64,000 bases of DNA. It comes from Mytilus edulis. Its lineage: Eukaryota; Mollusca; Bivalvia; Mytilida; Mytilidae. This document shows, one piece after another, positions 1 to 9,655 of the stretch. The stretch lies in the NCBI RefSeq assembly GCF_963676685.1, contig NC_092345.1, forward strand, positions 75,815,960-75,879,959. The letters are read 5' to 3'. The number at the start of each line of letters is the position of its first letter. The stretch's first letter is position 1. The translations under genes and the position numbers were made by a program. The notes beneath the pieces were generated by a model. It saw only the letters and a list, made by a program, of their open reading frames with translations, ran no database searches and had not been told where the DNA came from.

Positions 1-754
1 CATCTCTAAGTTGACTGTTTGTCTATATCTCATGTATGCATTAAGTTAAATTATGTCCCCTTACATAATTAATTTGCATTTATTGTGCTTTTCACTGTCA
101 GAAAATCTTAACAACTAATGGTATTTGCATGGAAAATGAATAAACCATTTAATCTTGCTGATATAGCATCATAAATACATTCTTTGTCAAAAATTATGTC
201 TATTCAATGTACAGAAACCCCTATTTCTATCTCTATTTCATACCAATATGAGAGCTAAATGAATAAGTAAGAACCCCTTAACCACTTACTGGTACCCCAA
301 AAGCTCCTACTGGTGTCATGTAACATCAGAACTACTAATTAAACCTTAAGAAAGCTAGTATAGCTGTACTTATGTTGAAAAAAATAAGAAATTATGCAAT
401 TTATTTATTTCGGTGAAAATAATAGGATGAACATGCAACCGTAGAATGTCGCGTCTCAAATTTCAGTGGTTGCACATGTGTCAGACACTGCGAAAAGTTA
501 AAGCGAGCATTTATAATTAAAAATGTATTGCAAGTTACATAAAAATAATGAAGTTCTACTTTCTATGAAAATTTTTACATTATTACCTACAGATCAGGCA
601 AAATTTGCTGAATCAGCAATTTTTACTCTCAGGGGTGGAATTTAAGGCTTGTTTTATCATAGTTGCCCTTAATCATCTTTTTATTGATAAACTTACAAAT
701 TGCATAGGTAAAAAAAGTTCCTTCATTGATTTAGTGTAAAAATATATATCCCCC
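1..754. other. AT-rich intergenic DNA, nothing recognised
   Basis: No coding potential, RNA gene or clear repeat boundary is visible. The short open frames at its right end run into the element that starts at 759. Confidence 0.5.
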
Positions 755-758
755 TTAA

Positions 759-1195
759 GGTGGCACGGTAGTATTTCCTGGCCCATAGGGATAATGATAG
801 CCTTTTTAGAATTTTCACCACTTTCTAACACTGCAAAAAAATCTACATTCACACTTAACTGAAGTACTTTCATTTTACTATTCAGAAATGAATTTGAATA
901 TGTATCATGACCGTTTACTTTTTTTGCTATTTTTAGAAACCTAAGGCCACTAGTAATTTTAGGTCTTTTATGGTGCAGTGAATACAAAATTAAAAAAAAT
1001 TCTCAAAAATTCATTTTCATCTGTATGTAAAATTATTTCATATTTTTCTACACCTGATTCATCCCTCAGTTTGGGAAAGTATGTTCAGTTGATACTGTAT
1101 TTTTTGTCCAATCACACTGTTTAGATACATTTACCTAAGTAGGGTACACAAAAGAGCAACCTAAATTCTGGAATGCAAATACTACCGTGCCACCT
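759..1195. mobile_element. Non-autonomous TTAA-type DNA element (MITE)
   Basis: The ends are inverted copies: GGTGGCACGGTAGTATTT on the left and AAATACTACCGTGCCACC on the right. The left end abuts TTAA at 755-758. The right flank reads TACA, so the right target copy may have mutated. There is no transposase frame inside. The termini resemble those of the element at 3846-4568. TTAA flanks are usual for piggyBac and Kolobok elements, but the superfamily is inferred. Confidence 0.7.
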
Positions 1196-1339
1196 ACACG
1201 GCTGTGTATTTTTTGTAATGTATCCGTTTTTATTCTGTAGTTAGTCACCACATCAGTTGAATCATGTATATCTATAATATAGTCATTTTATAAAATTTAC
1301 TGTTTGCAAAAGTATGAATTATTCTAAATGATAAGGATG

Positions 1340-1535
1340 TTTTTGTCCCAGGCGGATAACCCTGGCCGTATTGGTCACATCTTTTTGGAACTTTTGGTCC
1401 TCGGAAATCTTCAACTTTGTACTTGTTTTGGCTTTCAAACCTTTTTCATCTGAGCGTCGCTGGTTAGTCTTGTGTGGACGTGGCGCGCGTCTGGCGTATT
1501 AAATTTTTAACCTGGTACCTTTTGTTTGCTATTAT
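1340..1535 (+). repeat. Dispersed mussel repeat with hammerhead-like core (retrozyme-like)
   Basis: From memory, this matches a short dispersed repeat of Mytilus genomes whose consensus holds CTGATGAG, a small hairpin, CGAAAC and GCGCGTCTGGCGTA in that order. The same blocks are present here with substitutions. Hammerhead-bearing retrozymes and Penelope-associated ribozymes are known from bivalves, so this copy is interpreted as a decayed member. A second decayed copy lies at about 9955-10025. Confidence 0.6.
1452..1498 (+). ncRNA. Degenerate type I hammerhead ribozyme motif
   Basis: Helix I is GAGCGTCG at 1452-1459 against TGGCGTA at 1492-1498. The first core block at 1460-1466 reads CTGGTTA where CTGATGA is required. 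Helix II is GTC at 1467-1469 pairing with GAC at 1477-1479. The GAAA block is replaced by GTGG. A very short helix III ends in GTC, the expected cleavage triplet, at 1489-1491. Two essential core blocks are mutated, so self-cleavage is unlikely in this copy. Confidence 0.5.
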
Positions 1536-1544
1536 ACGTTTGTT

Positions 1545-1830
1545 TCTCTGTCCTATATTTTCTCCCATTTATTTGTATTGTAGTCCTGTCATGTATTGTT
1601 GTCAATTTAATGTTATAATTAACATTGGCATTTGAGCGAGAGGTTTGGCATGCCACAAAACCAGGTTCAACCCACCATTCTTTTCTTAAATTTCCCTGTA
1701 CCAAGTTAGGAAAGTCCATTGTTATATATTATATTCGTTTCTGTGAGTGTTACATTTTAATGTTGTGTTTCTGTTGTGTCGTAGTTCTCTTATATTTGAT
1801 ACGTTTCCCTCTGTTAACTTATTCGGTACA
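1545..1830 (+). repeat. Dispersed mussel repeat (GGCATGCCACAAAACCAGG family)
   Basis: The stretch around 1640-1760 includes GGCATGCCACAAAACCAGG and ACCCACCATTCTTTTC. I know this from dispersed Mytilus repeats that often sit next to the hammerhead-like repeat. A related module (CTATAAAACCAGATTCAATC) occurs near 13715-13735. The open frames here are not genes. Confidence 0.6.
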
Positions 1831-1879
1831 TATTTTAAAACATATTTACAAAAATTATCTTAATTTGCATTTATAATTT

Positions 1880-2265
1880 ACATTTGACACATTTTCCGTT
1901 TTCGAAGATTTCATGATAAGAGTATGAAATTATTTATCTCTTTACATGAAGTTTTGTTAGTTTCCGTATATATAGTAGTTGTTATACTTAAAATAGAGTC
2001 ATTTATGAAAAGATTTCCACTTCCCTTTTATTTGATGTGGTAGTTGTTTAGTTTCATACCTATAGATAGAATGCTATACTGTAACTTTCAGGCATTTAGG
2101 CCAACTAAGACCACAAGAACTGTCTAAAACTATAGGAAATCTCACTGGGGGGAAACAAAAGGACAAATAGCTGAGATCTGCAATTCTGATCTAAGAAAAA
2201 GGATCATCACTTGAGGAATAAAATTGGACATAATTTAAATATCGATTGTTGAAAATTAAAGTTAA
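1880..2265. other. AT-rich DNA, nothing recognised
   Basis: No gene, RNA or delimited repeat is visible here. Confidence 0.4.
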
Positions 2266-2269
2266 AGTT

Positions 2270-2800
2270 ACAAATGGATCTCCACGAAGTCCTTTAAAGG
2301 GAAACGAAATCTTCCAAGGAAATCAAAAGCAATTAAAAGAATAATCCGATAGAAAGAACAGCCATATAAAAAAAGCACATAATAACAAAAATAAAACAGC
2401 GAAGAAGTCGAAAGATCAGACAATTTAGAAAGATCTCGGAAACAAACTGCACACATCTTGCCATAAATACTTGAATAACCTGTTACATCCTGAAAAAGAT
2501 AATACATCGAAAACAATTTGGAAACACATCAAATCGAGGATGCAGGTTAAAATGAACAATTGGACACTAAAAACTAAAGATGAAAATACCGAAACATCGA
2601 ACGAAAGGCGGATATTTTTTACAACATTGCACCCATATTTAACAATGAAAATGATTACCAAGTTCCAGACATGGCCTAGATGGATAAACTTTAATTAATG
2701 GCAACATGGTAACTACACGCAATAGCACATGGCATAGTAAGACACCTCATCCTTTTTACCTCCCGAAGCGTTTGTTACCAGATTGCAAAAATTAACTCCA
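2270..2800 (+). pseudogene. LINE relic (linker between endonuclease and reverse transcriptase)
   Basis: Conceptual translation with frameshifts gives a basic stretch followed by KYLNNLLHPEKDNTSKTIW and then KHIKSRM. This has the pattern of the region just upstream of the reverse transcriptase in CR1/Jockey-type LINEs, where lysine-rich helices lead to a W-K/H-YIKS motif. Stops and frame changes occur throughout, and no reverse transcriptase motif follows in good order. The boundaries are approximate. It could be any non-LTR clade with this linker. Confidence 0.5.
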
Positions 2801-2899
2801 TCATTACGGTAATACACGAAGATGAATGATCAGGTCATGAAAGACAGCAACCGGTTGTAGTCAAGAAATACGCCTTTAAACGGTTTACAACAAAAATGA

Positions 2900-3841
2900 A
2901 ATTCCTGCTATTCAACTGCAAGGTCAACATATATACCAACAATTGTTTTCCCTAGAAGTTACTAGTACCATGTTGAACACTCTGTCAGAATCGGTTGTGC
3001 TCGCACAATCATTTGAAGTGTTCGAAAAACATCAACTAACGAGCTTGAACGTGTGTACCGTGTATACATATATATATTAAACAGAGGTATACTACTGTTG
3101 AATACATTAATGCTCTAATCATCGAAGTTATCTTCTTATTGGATTGTTTGCAAACATCACACAACTCACATGTACACCAGTCCTCGTCAATAAATGTCCA
3201 GTACTGAGTTTGACGAGCAAAATATATCAGTTGAATGTTGTATCCAAATGATTGCTGCAAAAATACTACGTCAATGAAAAATACAGAAAATATTCTTAAA
3301 GTTTGCTCTCTGTTGGTCCTGTCACTTTGTAATGCTTCTATGTCAGTTTTATAAAATTAAAAGAAGATTCAACCAAGATGTCAAAAACCCTTTAACTCCA
3401 GATTGTTTCTTGGCGATAAGGCCAAAAACAATATTTCTAGCAACATTGGCCAAGATTCCATGGATACATCTTCTAAACTATATTCCCTAAGGATTCAAGT
3501 AATGTTTGGTACCATTTTACCAGGGAAGAAGACTGAAAAAAACAAACTTACGACAGTAGACAGAATGACGTCAATTGATGTCAATAGATCACATTGCCTT
3601 AAAGGTCAGCTGACCTAAAGAAAAAAAAGGAATAAAAGTATGTTTCCAATTTTGCTCTGAATCTTGTCTCTTCATAAAGAAAAAGCTTCTGTCCAAGTTG
3701 CATTAAAGTCCTTAACCATCTGCCAAAGTTATCAATGTCTTAAGCTAAATAATGACAACAGGATCGCTTGTCTCATTTTAACTGGCAAGACAAAACTTAT
3801 CTCCAAATCTAGAACATAATAATAAATGACTTATGTCGCTT
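2900..3841. other. Intergenic DNA, nothing recognised
   Basis: A 71-codon frame at 3403-3618 has no recognisable similarity or codon pattern. Nothing else is supported. Confidence 0.4.
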
Positions 3842-3845
3842 TTAA

Positions 3846-4568
3846 GGTAGCACAATACAAAGATTTTTTTACTTCCAATCACTAACCTTTGAAATGCTGT
3901 AACTTTCTTATGAATGCATTGAAAATAATAAAAGAGGTATATATATGTAGATAAAAGATTAATCTTTTAAATGAATGCAATATATTTATTATGCAATCAT
4001 TATGTAATCAATTATTATGTAATTAGTGGCAAAATCTGGGTAAGTTCACTTGAATGAATTTAGCTCTATCATCTCTTTAACTATACAGAAAATTTTAACG
4101 GAATCTTAATCAACACATCATGGGCTTCAAAAGGGTGTCTCAGATTGTCCCTATTGTATTCCATTCTCTCATAAATCTCTAATTAGTGTAAACATCCTAA
4201 CCACCTAAAAGAAGATAATGTTCAATTAGGTGTAAAATTTGTTCTATACATTCTATCTGAAATCTGAGACACCCTTTTGTAGATAATGACCATAGGAACA
4301 ACATATAATAAAATCAACCCTCTAGGGATGCCTATGCAGAAGCTAATATCATTTGAAAGTGGAAATTTGGTGAAAAATATTTTAGACACAGTTAACATTA
4401 TAATTGGTTACATAATTGTTGCATAATACTAACATTGCATTTGTTTGAAAGAGTAATCTGTTAGCTATCCAAAACTACCCCTTTTATAAATTTTCAAGCA
4501 TTATTAAGAAAGTTACAGCATTTTAAAACTTGGGAGTTGGAGTTATAAAATCTTTGTATTGTGCTACC
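3846..4568. mobile_element. Non-autonomous DNA element with TTAA target duplication
   Basis: The terminal inverted repeats are GGTAGCACAATACAAAGAT at the left and ATCTTTGTATTGTGCTACC at the right. Both ends abut TTAA (3842-3845 and 4569-4572). Inside is a second inverted pair: CTTCAAAAGGGTGTCTCAG near 4130 against CTGAGACACCCTTTTG near 4263. The whole element can therefore fold back on itself. No transposase is encoded. The TTAA duplication points to piggyBac- or Kolobok-type mobilisation. Confidence 0.85.
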
Positions 4569-4572
4569 TTAA

Positions 4573-5032
4573 ATAACATTACTCTGTTCTTTTGGTTATT
4601 AATAAACTCAGTTCATCTAGATTACAAGGAATGCATCTCCTGCTAAACACACTGCAGTGTCAGAATGCAATGAAAATTTTAACTTAATTCAATGTTAACC
4701 TGAACCAACCTTAATAAATCAAAATATGGGTCATAAGACCTCCTTTTGATGTTAGTATTAAAGTCTACTTGGGCCACACCATTATACAAAGTCTGATGGT
4801 TAAAGGCAAGCAATTGTCTTTAAAATTAAACTGGTGAAGTAGATGTGTAGATGGCTGTTGAGGGTACATTTAAATACTTCTTCCTCAACTTTTTTGAGGC
4901 AAAATCTAAATTGCAGACAAATATGAAGGTTTATGAATAAGGTAGTTTAAATTCAAAATTTAACATGGTTTTAACTGATTTAAAATATTGTTACTAAGAG
5001 CAAAAAAAGTACCACTCTTCTTTCAAAGCAGG
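4573..5032. other. Intergenic DNA, nothing recognised
   Basis: This is a spacer between two delimited DNA elements. No feature is seen. Confidence 0.4.
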
Positions 5033-5040
5033 GTTAGTAC

Positions 5041-5332
5041 CACAGGCACTTGTCTCAGAAAAAAAATTTCCTATATACCTTAATATAACACAAGGTACTT
5101 AACTAAATTTTTTGAAAAATGACAACCAGTCCCGAATTCCCGTTATTTTTCGATTTCTCGGTTGTCAAACCTACTTAAACTTAATATGCCGTAAATCTAA
5201 ATTGATTTATCTACACAATGGTATATGACACGACTATCATTGTTGTCGGGATCATTAGTAGCAGGTCTCAGAAGTCGGTCAACGGGATTTTTTTTTGCAT
5301 TCGTCTCAAATTTTGGCAACACCCAGTCCGCA
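5041..5332 (+). repeat. Left inverted arm of the 1.43-kb element
   Basis: This 292-bp arm is inverted relative to 6181-6471. The match runs from CACAGGCACTTG to GGCAACACCCAG, with a T/C mismatch and an A/T-run difference near the inner end. Confidence 0.9.
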
Positions 5333-5451
5333 TGTAATTTTATACTGGTTTCTCATTGGTCAATCGTCTTGCTAAAAATAAATGTGGGAAATTTTGGTCA
5401 ATTTATAACTCTACATTAGTGTCATTGTGAACACGTGTGTTTCATAACAAA

Positions 5452-5797
5452 ATGAATGTCAAACAGCTTATAGCATTGAATATGGTAAAAAAAAATGGTC
5501 ATAACCTTTTGCTTCTGGGGCAAAGTGGAACGGGGAAGAGCCATTTGGTCTGTACTATAGAACAAGAACTAAAAAAAGGGGGGGGGGGGAACGGTCGCAG
5601 TCACAGGAACAACGGGAGTGGCTTCCTTGAATATAGGTGGGATTACTGTCCATTCCTGCTCCGGTATAGCAGATGGTCATTTTTCAAATGACAAACTATT
5701 ACAAAAATTGACTATTGATGAATATTTTCAAAAATACAAGGGGTTCTGCAAGTTTAGGATTTTAAAAATGTCAATTTACCATTCAAATAAGGATTGA
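5452..5797 (+). pseudogene. PIF1-like DNA helicase fragment, frameshifted
   Basis: The first frame, from the ATG at 5452, encodes a helix followed by LLLLGQSGTGKSHLV, a Walker A P-loop. A run of 12 G at 5578-5589 breaks the frame. One frame over, the protein continues TVAVTGTTGVASLNIGGITV and then HSCSGIADG, which is the order seen after Walker A in PIF1-family helicases. The frame ends at TGA, 5795-5797. The DEXD/Walker B motif and the rest of the helicase are missing, so this is about a fifth of a normal PIF1 core. The G run may be a real indel or a sequencing slip, but the truncation is real either way. It lies wholly between the inverted arms of the 1.43-kb element. Confidence 0.75.
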
Positions 5798-6180
5798 CAT
5801 ATGTTTTTGTTTTGTTTTCCCTACTCAAAATGATATCAAAATGTTATTAGAAATATACATACTATGAACAAATAGCATTATTAGCTAAATACATCTTTTC
5901 ATTCAGTTCCATGATACTTCAAAATTTCTCGCTTTTCAAACCTTTTGGAGTTATCTCAATATCTTATGTAAAGTCCAGAGAGAGTCTGAATGATGTCAAT
6001 AAAATGGGAAAATCTGAGTTCTAAAATTAGAAACTCCTGACACATTCGACAGACCTCAAAAAACACTTATTTGGGTTTGTTTCACATAATCTGCAAAGAA
6101 TTTACAATAAAGATAATTATTTATAGTCAGAGGGAAGCTGACAGTTTTTATTTTAATAATTTTTATAATAATTCAATCAC

Positions 6181-6471
6181 TGCGGGCTGGGTGTTGCCAA
6201 AATTTGAGACGAATGCAAATAAAATCCCGTTGACCGACTTCTGAGACCTGCTACTAATGATCCCGACAACAATGATAGTCGTGTCATATACCATTGTGTA
6301 GATAAATCAATTTAGATTTACGGCATATTAAGTTTAAGTAGGTTTGACAACCGAGAAATCGAAAAATAACGGGAATTCGGGACTGGTTGTCATTTTTCAA
6401 AAAATTTAGTTAAGTACCTTGTGTTATATTAAGGTATATAGGAAATTTTTTTTCTGAGACAAGTGCCTGTG
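6181..6471 (-). repeat. Right inverted arm of the 1.43-kb element
   Basis: This 291-bp arm is the inverse of 5041-5332 and ends AAGTGCCTGTG directly before the 8-bp target copy GTTAGTAC. Confidence 0.9.
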
Positions 6472-6479
6472 GTTAGTAC

Positions 6480-7600
6480 GTACATGTACTCTAACAAAGA
6501 AGGCAATACATTATCAGTGAAACTATTAAATGAGCATTTAATACTGGGGTTTTTTCTGGACAATGTTGTATTCTTCTTTGAAATGTCATTGCATTTTGTC
6601 AAATAAGTAAAAAAGAGATTGTGGAATGAACAGATAGGATAACTGTCATATGATCAGTTTGGTTGAAAAACTATAAGTATCAGTAAACAATATATAATAT
6701 ACTCTTATAAGATTAACCTCCTTTAAAAAAATATACATACTGTACAATAATTCTGTAACAATAAACAAAGGGTTAGTAGTCAATATCAGGCATAATAAAT
6801 TAAGTCACAATATTCTTTTTGTTTGCTTTATTATTAGCAAAATTTACTTTGTGGGGTTGTACACATATTAACCAGTTTAAATATCTGTCTGGTTTACTTG
6901 TGACATCTTAAATAAGATTTATACATTTTTTATATAAATAATTCATTTATACACTACAAACTTATATCATTTTAGAATATAAGGGACATTTGACAACTAG
7001 TTTTATCTTTGGAATATTTTTTGCCATTCTGAAAAAAGTGAGAGTAAGGATAACATATATGTAGAAAATAACATTACTGTATACAAATAACAAGGGAAAA
7101 TATGCACAAATATGTTTGTTGTTTATTTACAAATAAAATCACAGAACAAAGATCCCTTTGTGTTCATAAGTACAGCATCTCAAAATTAAAAGGGACATTT
7201 TACATTTTTTTCTTTTTTTATAATTGACATGGGTACATGCTCATTACACAACTCTTATTTGAAGCAAAAGTGTTGCTGTTAATGTTATTGGATCAGTATG
7301 TAAAAGAAATTTGTTGATGTATTTGTTAAGGTAAAAACATACTTAATTTTGAATATCAATTGTGCCTCTGAGATTAGGTCTATAATAATAATTTTCAAAT
7401 AATATTATTATTTATCTTAAAAAAATAATTAATAACTGTATCATAACATTTTATAATAAGCATTGATAATTTTTTATAAAAAAATCAACAGTAAAATTCA
7501 TAACTTAAATCATCAATAACTATCCTAGTCTCAGACATCAAAAACAATCTACAAAGTAAACTTAACTGAACAAAAGTATTATGCATAAACAATAAATATG
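6480..7600. other. Strongly AT-rich intergenic DNA, nothing recognised
   Basis: Only A/T-run-rich sequence is seen, without coding or repeat boundaries. Confidence 0.4.
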
Positions 7601-8370
7601 AGAATGGAAATGGGAAATCAGAAATGTGTCATTAGACAACCCAACCAAAGAGCAAATCAAAGTGCGTGTAAGCACAAAAGGGTAAAGATTGTGTTAATTC
7701 ATCAGGGGAAGTAAAATTAAATATTGCAGTCAATAAAGCATTGCTTGTAGTTGATTCAACTACAAATCTGGACAATGGGAGATAACTCCAATTTTTGAAG
7801 ATGACTTTAATAATGACATCATTTATATTTTTAGAACAGATAATAGATTCCTGCACCTTGCAAAAATTATGTAATTTTCTAGACAGATGTAACATAGTTT
7901 TGTGACTTGAATATCTGATCATATATTACAATGATAAAATTCTGGAATTTTCATGGATAGGATGTATAGAATGTTATGATCAATGCACTATATTTTGTGT
8001 ATCAAAAAGGTAGTGATAAGTGGAAGATTTAGATATCAAGTCAGTAACATAGGGTTTTGATTGCATTGTAATCTTTACCCAAAAACAGCCCTAGGCCACC
8101 AATGGGTCTTCAACTCAGTAAAAAAATCCAGCAACTGGAGGCGGGCTTCAACTGAACCCCTAACAAAAAATGTGAACTAGTTCAGTGAAAATTGACATCA
8201 CACTAAACTCCAAAACATATAAATGAAAGTTAAAAAAGAACATACAAGACTAATACAGGCCAGACTCCTGACTTGAGACAAGTGCAAAAATGTGACAGTG
8301 TTAAACATGTTTTGTGAGATCAATCCTCCCCCTATACCATGTATACCTCTAGCCAATGTAGAATACACAA
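7601..8370 (+). repeat. Dispersed mussel repeat A, interrupted copy
   Basis: The head (GAATGGAAATGGGAAA, then ACCAAAGAGC near 7645) and the body (GGCCACCAATGGGTCTTCAA at 8094 through GTTAAACATGTTTTGTGAG near 8300) belong to one dispersed family. The 400 bp between them is foreign to it and carries GGGTAAAGATT near 7680 and AATCTTTACCC near 8071 as inverted ends, so it is probably an inserted element. Other copies of the family are at 12431-17790 and 55540-55800. Confidence 0.6.
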
Positions 8371-8399
8371 ACACAAGGCAATATGTACAGTAAAACTCA

Positions 8400-9050
8400 A
8401 TTTAAAGGAAGTCGGAGTCTGATCTCAGAATAAGCAACAGAAATATAAACTAAGCAAAATGATAATGATACATAAACTAACAAAAGACTACTAGCAGTTA
8501 CTGGCATACGAGCTGTATATAGCATTTAAGCAATGATTTCCTGAGAAGAACTGGTGACAATAACATATGATTTTGTTTAGAAAAGATAAACAAGCTTCAC
8601 AAAACATTGAGTAACGTTGTAGTACAAAAAAAGAAAAACTTAAACAACATAATAAATTACAAAAGCTATATACATTAATTAATACTATAATAAGGTGACA
8701 CAGATACCCTTAATTTCAACTGTCAACATTGAATTAGACATGAATATTATAGTCTATCACATTGGCTTCTATATTCAAACAAATTCTGTCAGATGGAACA
8801 TTTGCTATCATCTGGAAACCATAAAAAAAGTAATTGAAGAAAATAAAGGACATAACTCTCAATCATCATTAGTAAATTTAAAATCTGTCGAAATCACATA
8901 TACCTCATTTAAGAACCATAACTCCTAAATAGTAAAAAAGGTAATTGGTCATTATAAAACTTCACCTCCATTTTGTCATCAGTATCAACAGAATAAAATT
9001 GAAAAGAATTGGATGAATAATTCATTAATTATTGAACAGAAAATAATGGC
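8400..9050. other. Intergenic DNA, nothing recognised
   Basis: A 77-codon frame at 8695-8928 has no recognisable features. Confidence 0.4.
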
Positions 9051-9054
9051 AGCT

Positions 9055-9165
9055 TCTTGTTTGGCTTATATAACAATCTTTCATTCTGTTATTTGATTTT
9101 GCCATGTGATTTATGGACTTTCTGAATTGATTTTCCTCTAAGTTCAGTATTTTTGTGATTTTACT
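9055..9165 (+). repeat. Fragment of a dispersed repeat
   Basis: ATTTGATTTTGCCATGTGAT and the following AGTTCAGTATTTTTGTGA match the module also seen near 13820-13880 inside the 1.6-kb element in F-box intron 1. Confidence 0.5.
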
Positions 9166-9655
9166 TTTCATTCAAAATCTGGTTAAAAAGTCAGTTAATA
9201 TAACCTTTGATATGCTGTATGTCATAATGACTTGTACATCTCTAATGTTATTCTTTTGTTGGTATTGTTTTAACATTTTTATTTTTGTAAATAGGTCTAT
9301 ACTTTTTTCATTATTTTGTTTTATTCAATATGAATAATGGAGATTTGGGGCTAACATCAATAAGACAGCAACCCCAAAAAACATGACCAAAAGTATATAC
9401 AGGTCTACATACAGTCCTAAGTTTGTAAAAGTTGTGAATAAATTAAAAAGAAAGTATCAAGGCTCTGTCATCAATACTAAGTTATCCAACTATATGTGCA
9501 TTTCATAAGTACAATACTTCTCTTTGAGAACATTTAAATAACTTATAGTTTTAAGAATAACATAAATAGAATTAGATGTATTGCAAAATTTGAACTGATA
9601 TAAACATTATTGTACATGGGAAGTAATATAAAGTTAAAACAATTCATCTTGTCTA

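Larger units (their letters stand above)
5041..6471. mobile_element. DNA transposon, long inverted repeats, 8-bp target duplication, PIF1 cargo
   Basis: A 1431-bp element is delimited exactly. It begins CACAGGCACTTGTCTCAG, ends with the inverse, and is flanked by GTTAGTAC at 5033-5040 and 6472-6479. Its inverted arms (5041-5332 and 6181-6471) are about 290 bp and differ at only a few bases, which suggests recent origin or conversion. The 850-bp centre holds a frameshifted PIF1-like helicase fragment and otherwise AT-rich DNA. No transposase is present. The first 13 terminal bases are shared with the 119-bp element at 18806-18924, which also has an 8-bp duplication. Eight-base duplications occur in hAT, P, Merlin and KDZ/Zisupton elements; the superfamily is not settled. 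Confidence 0.85.
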
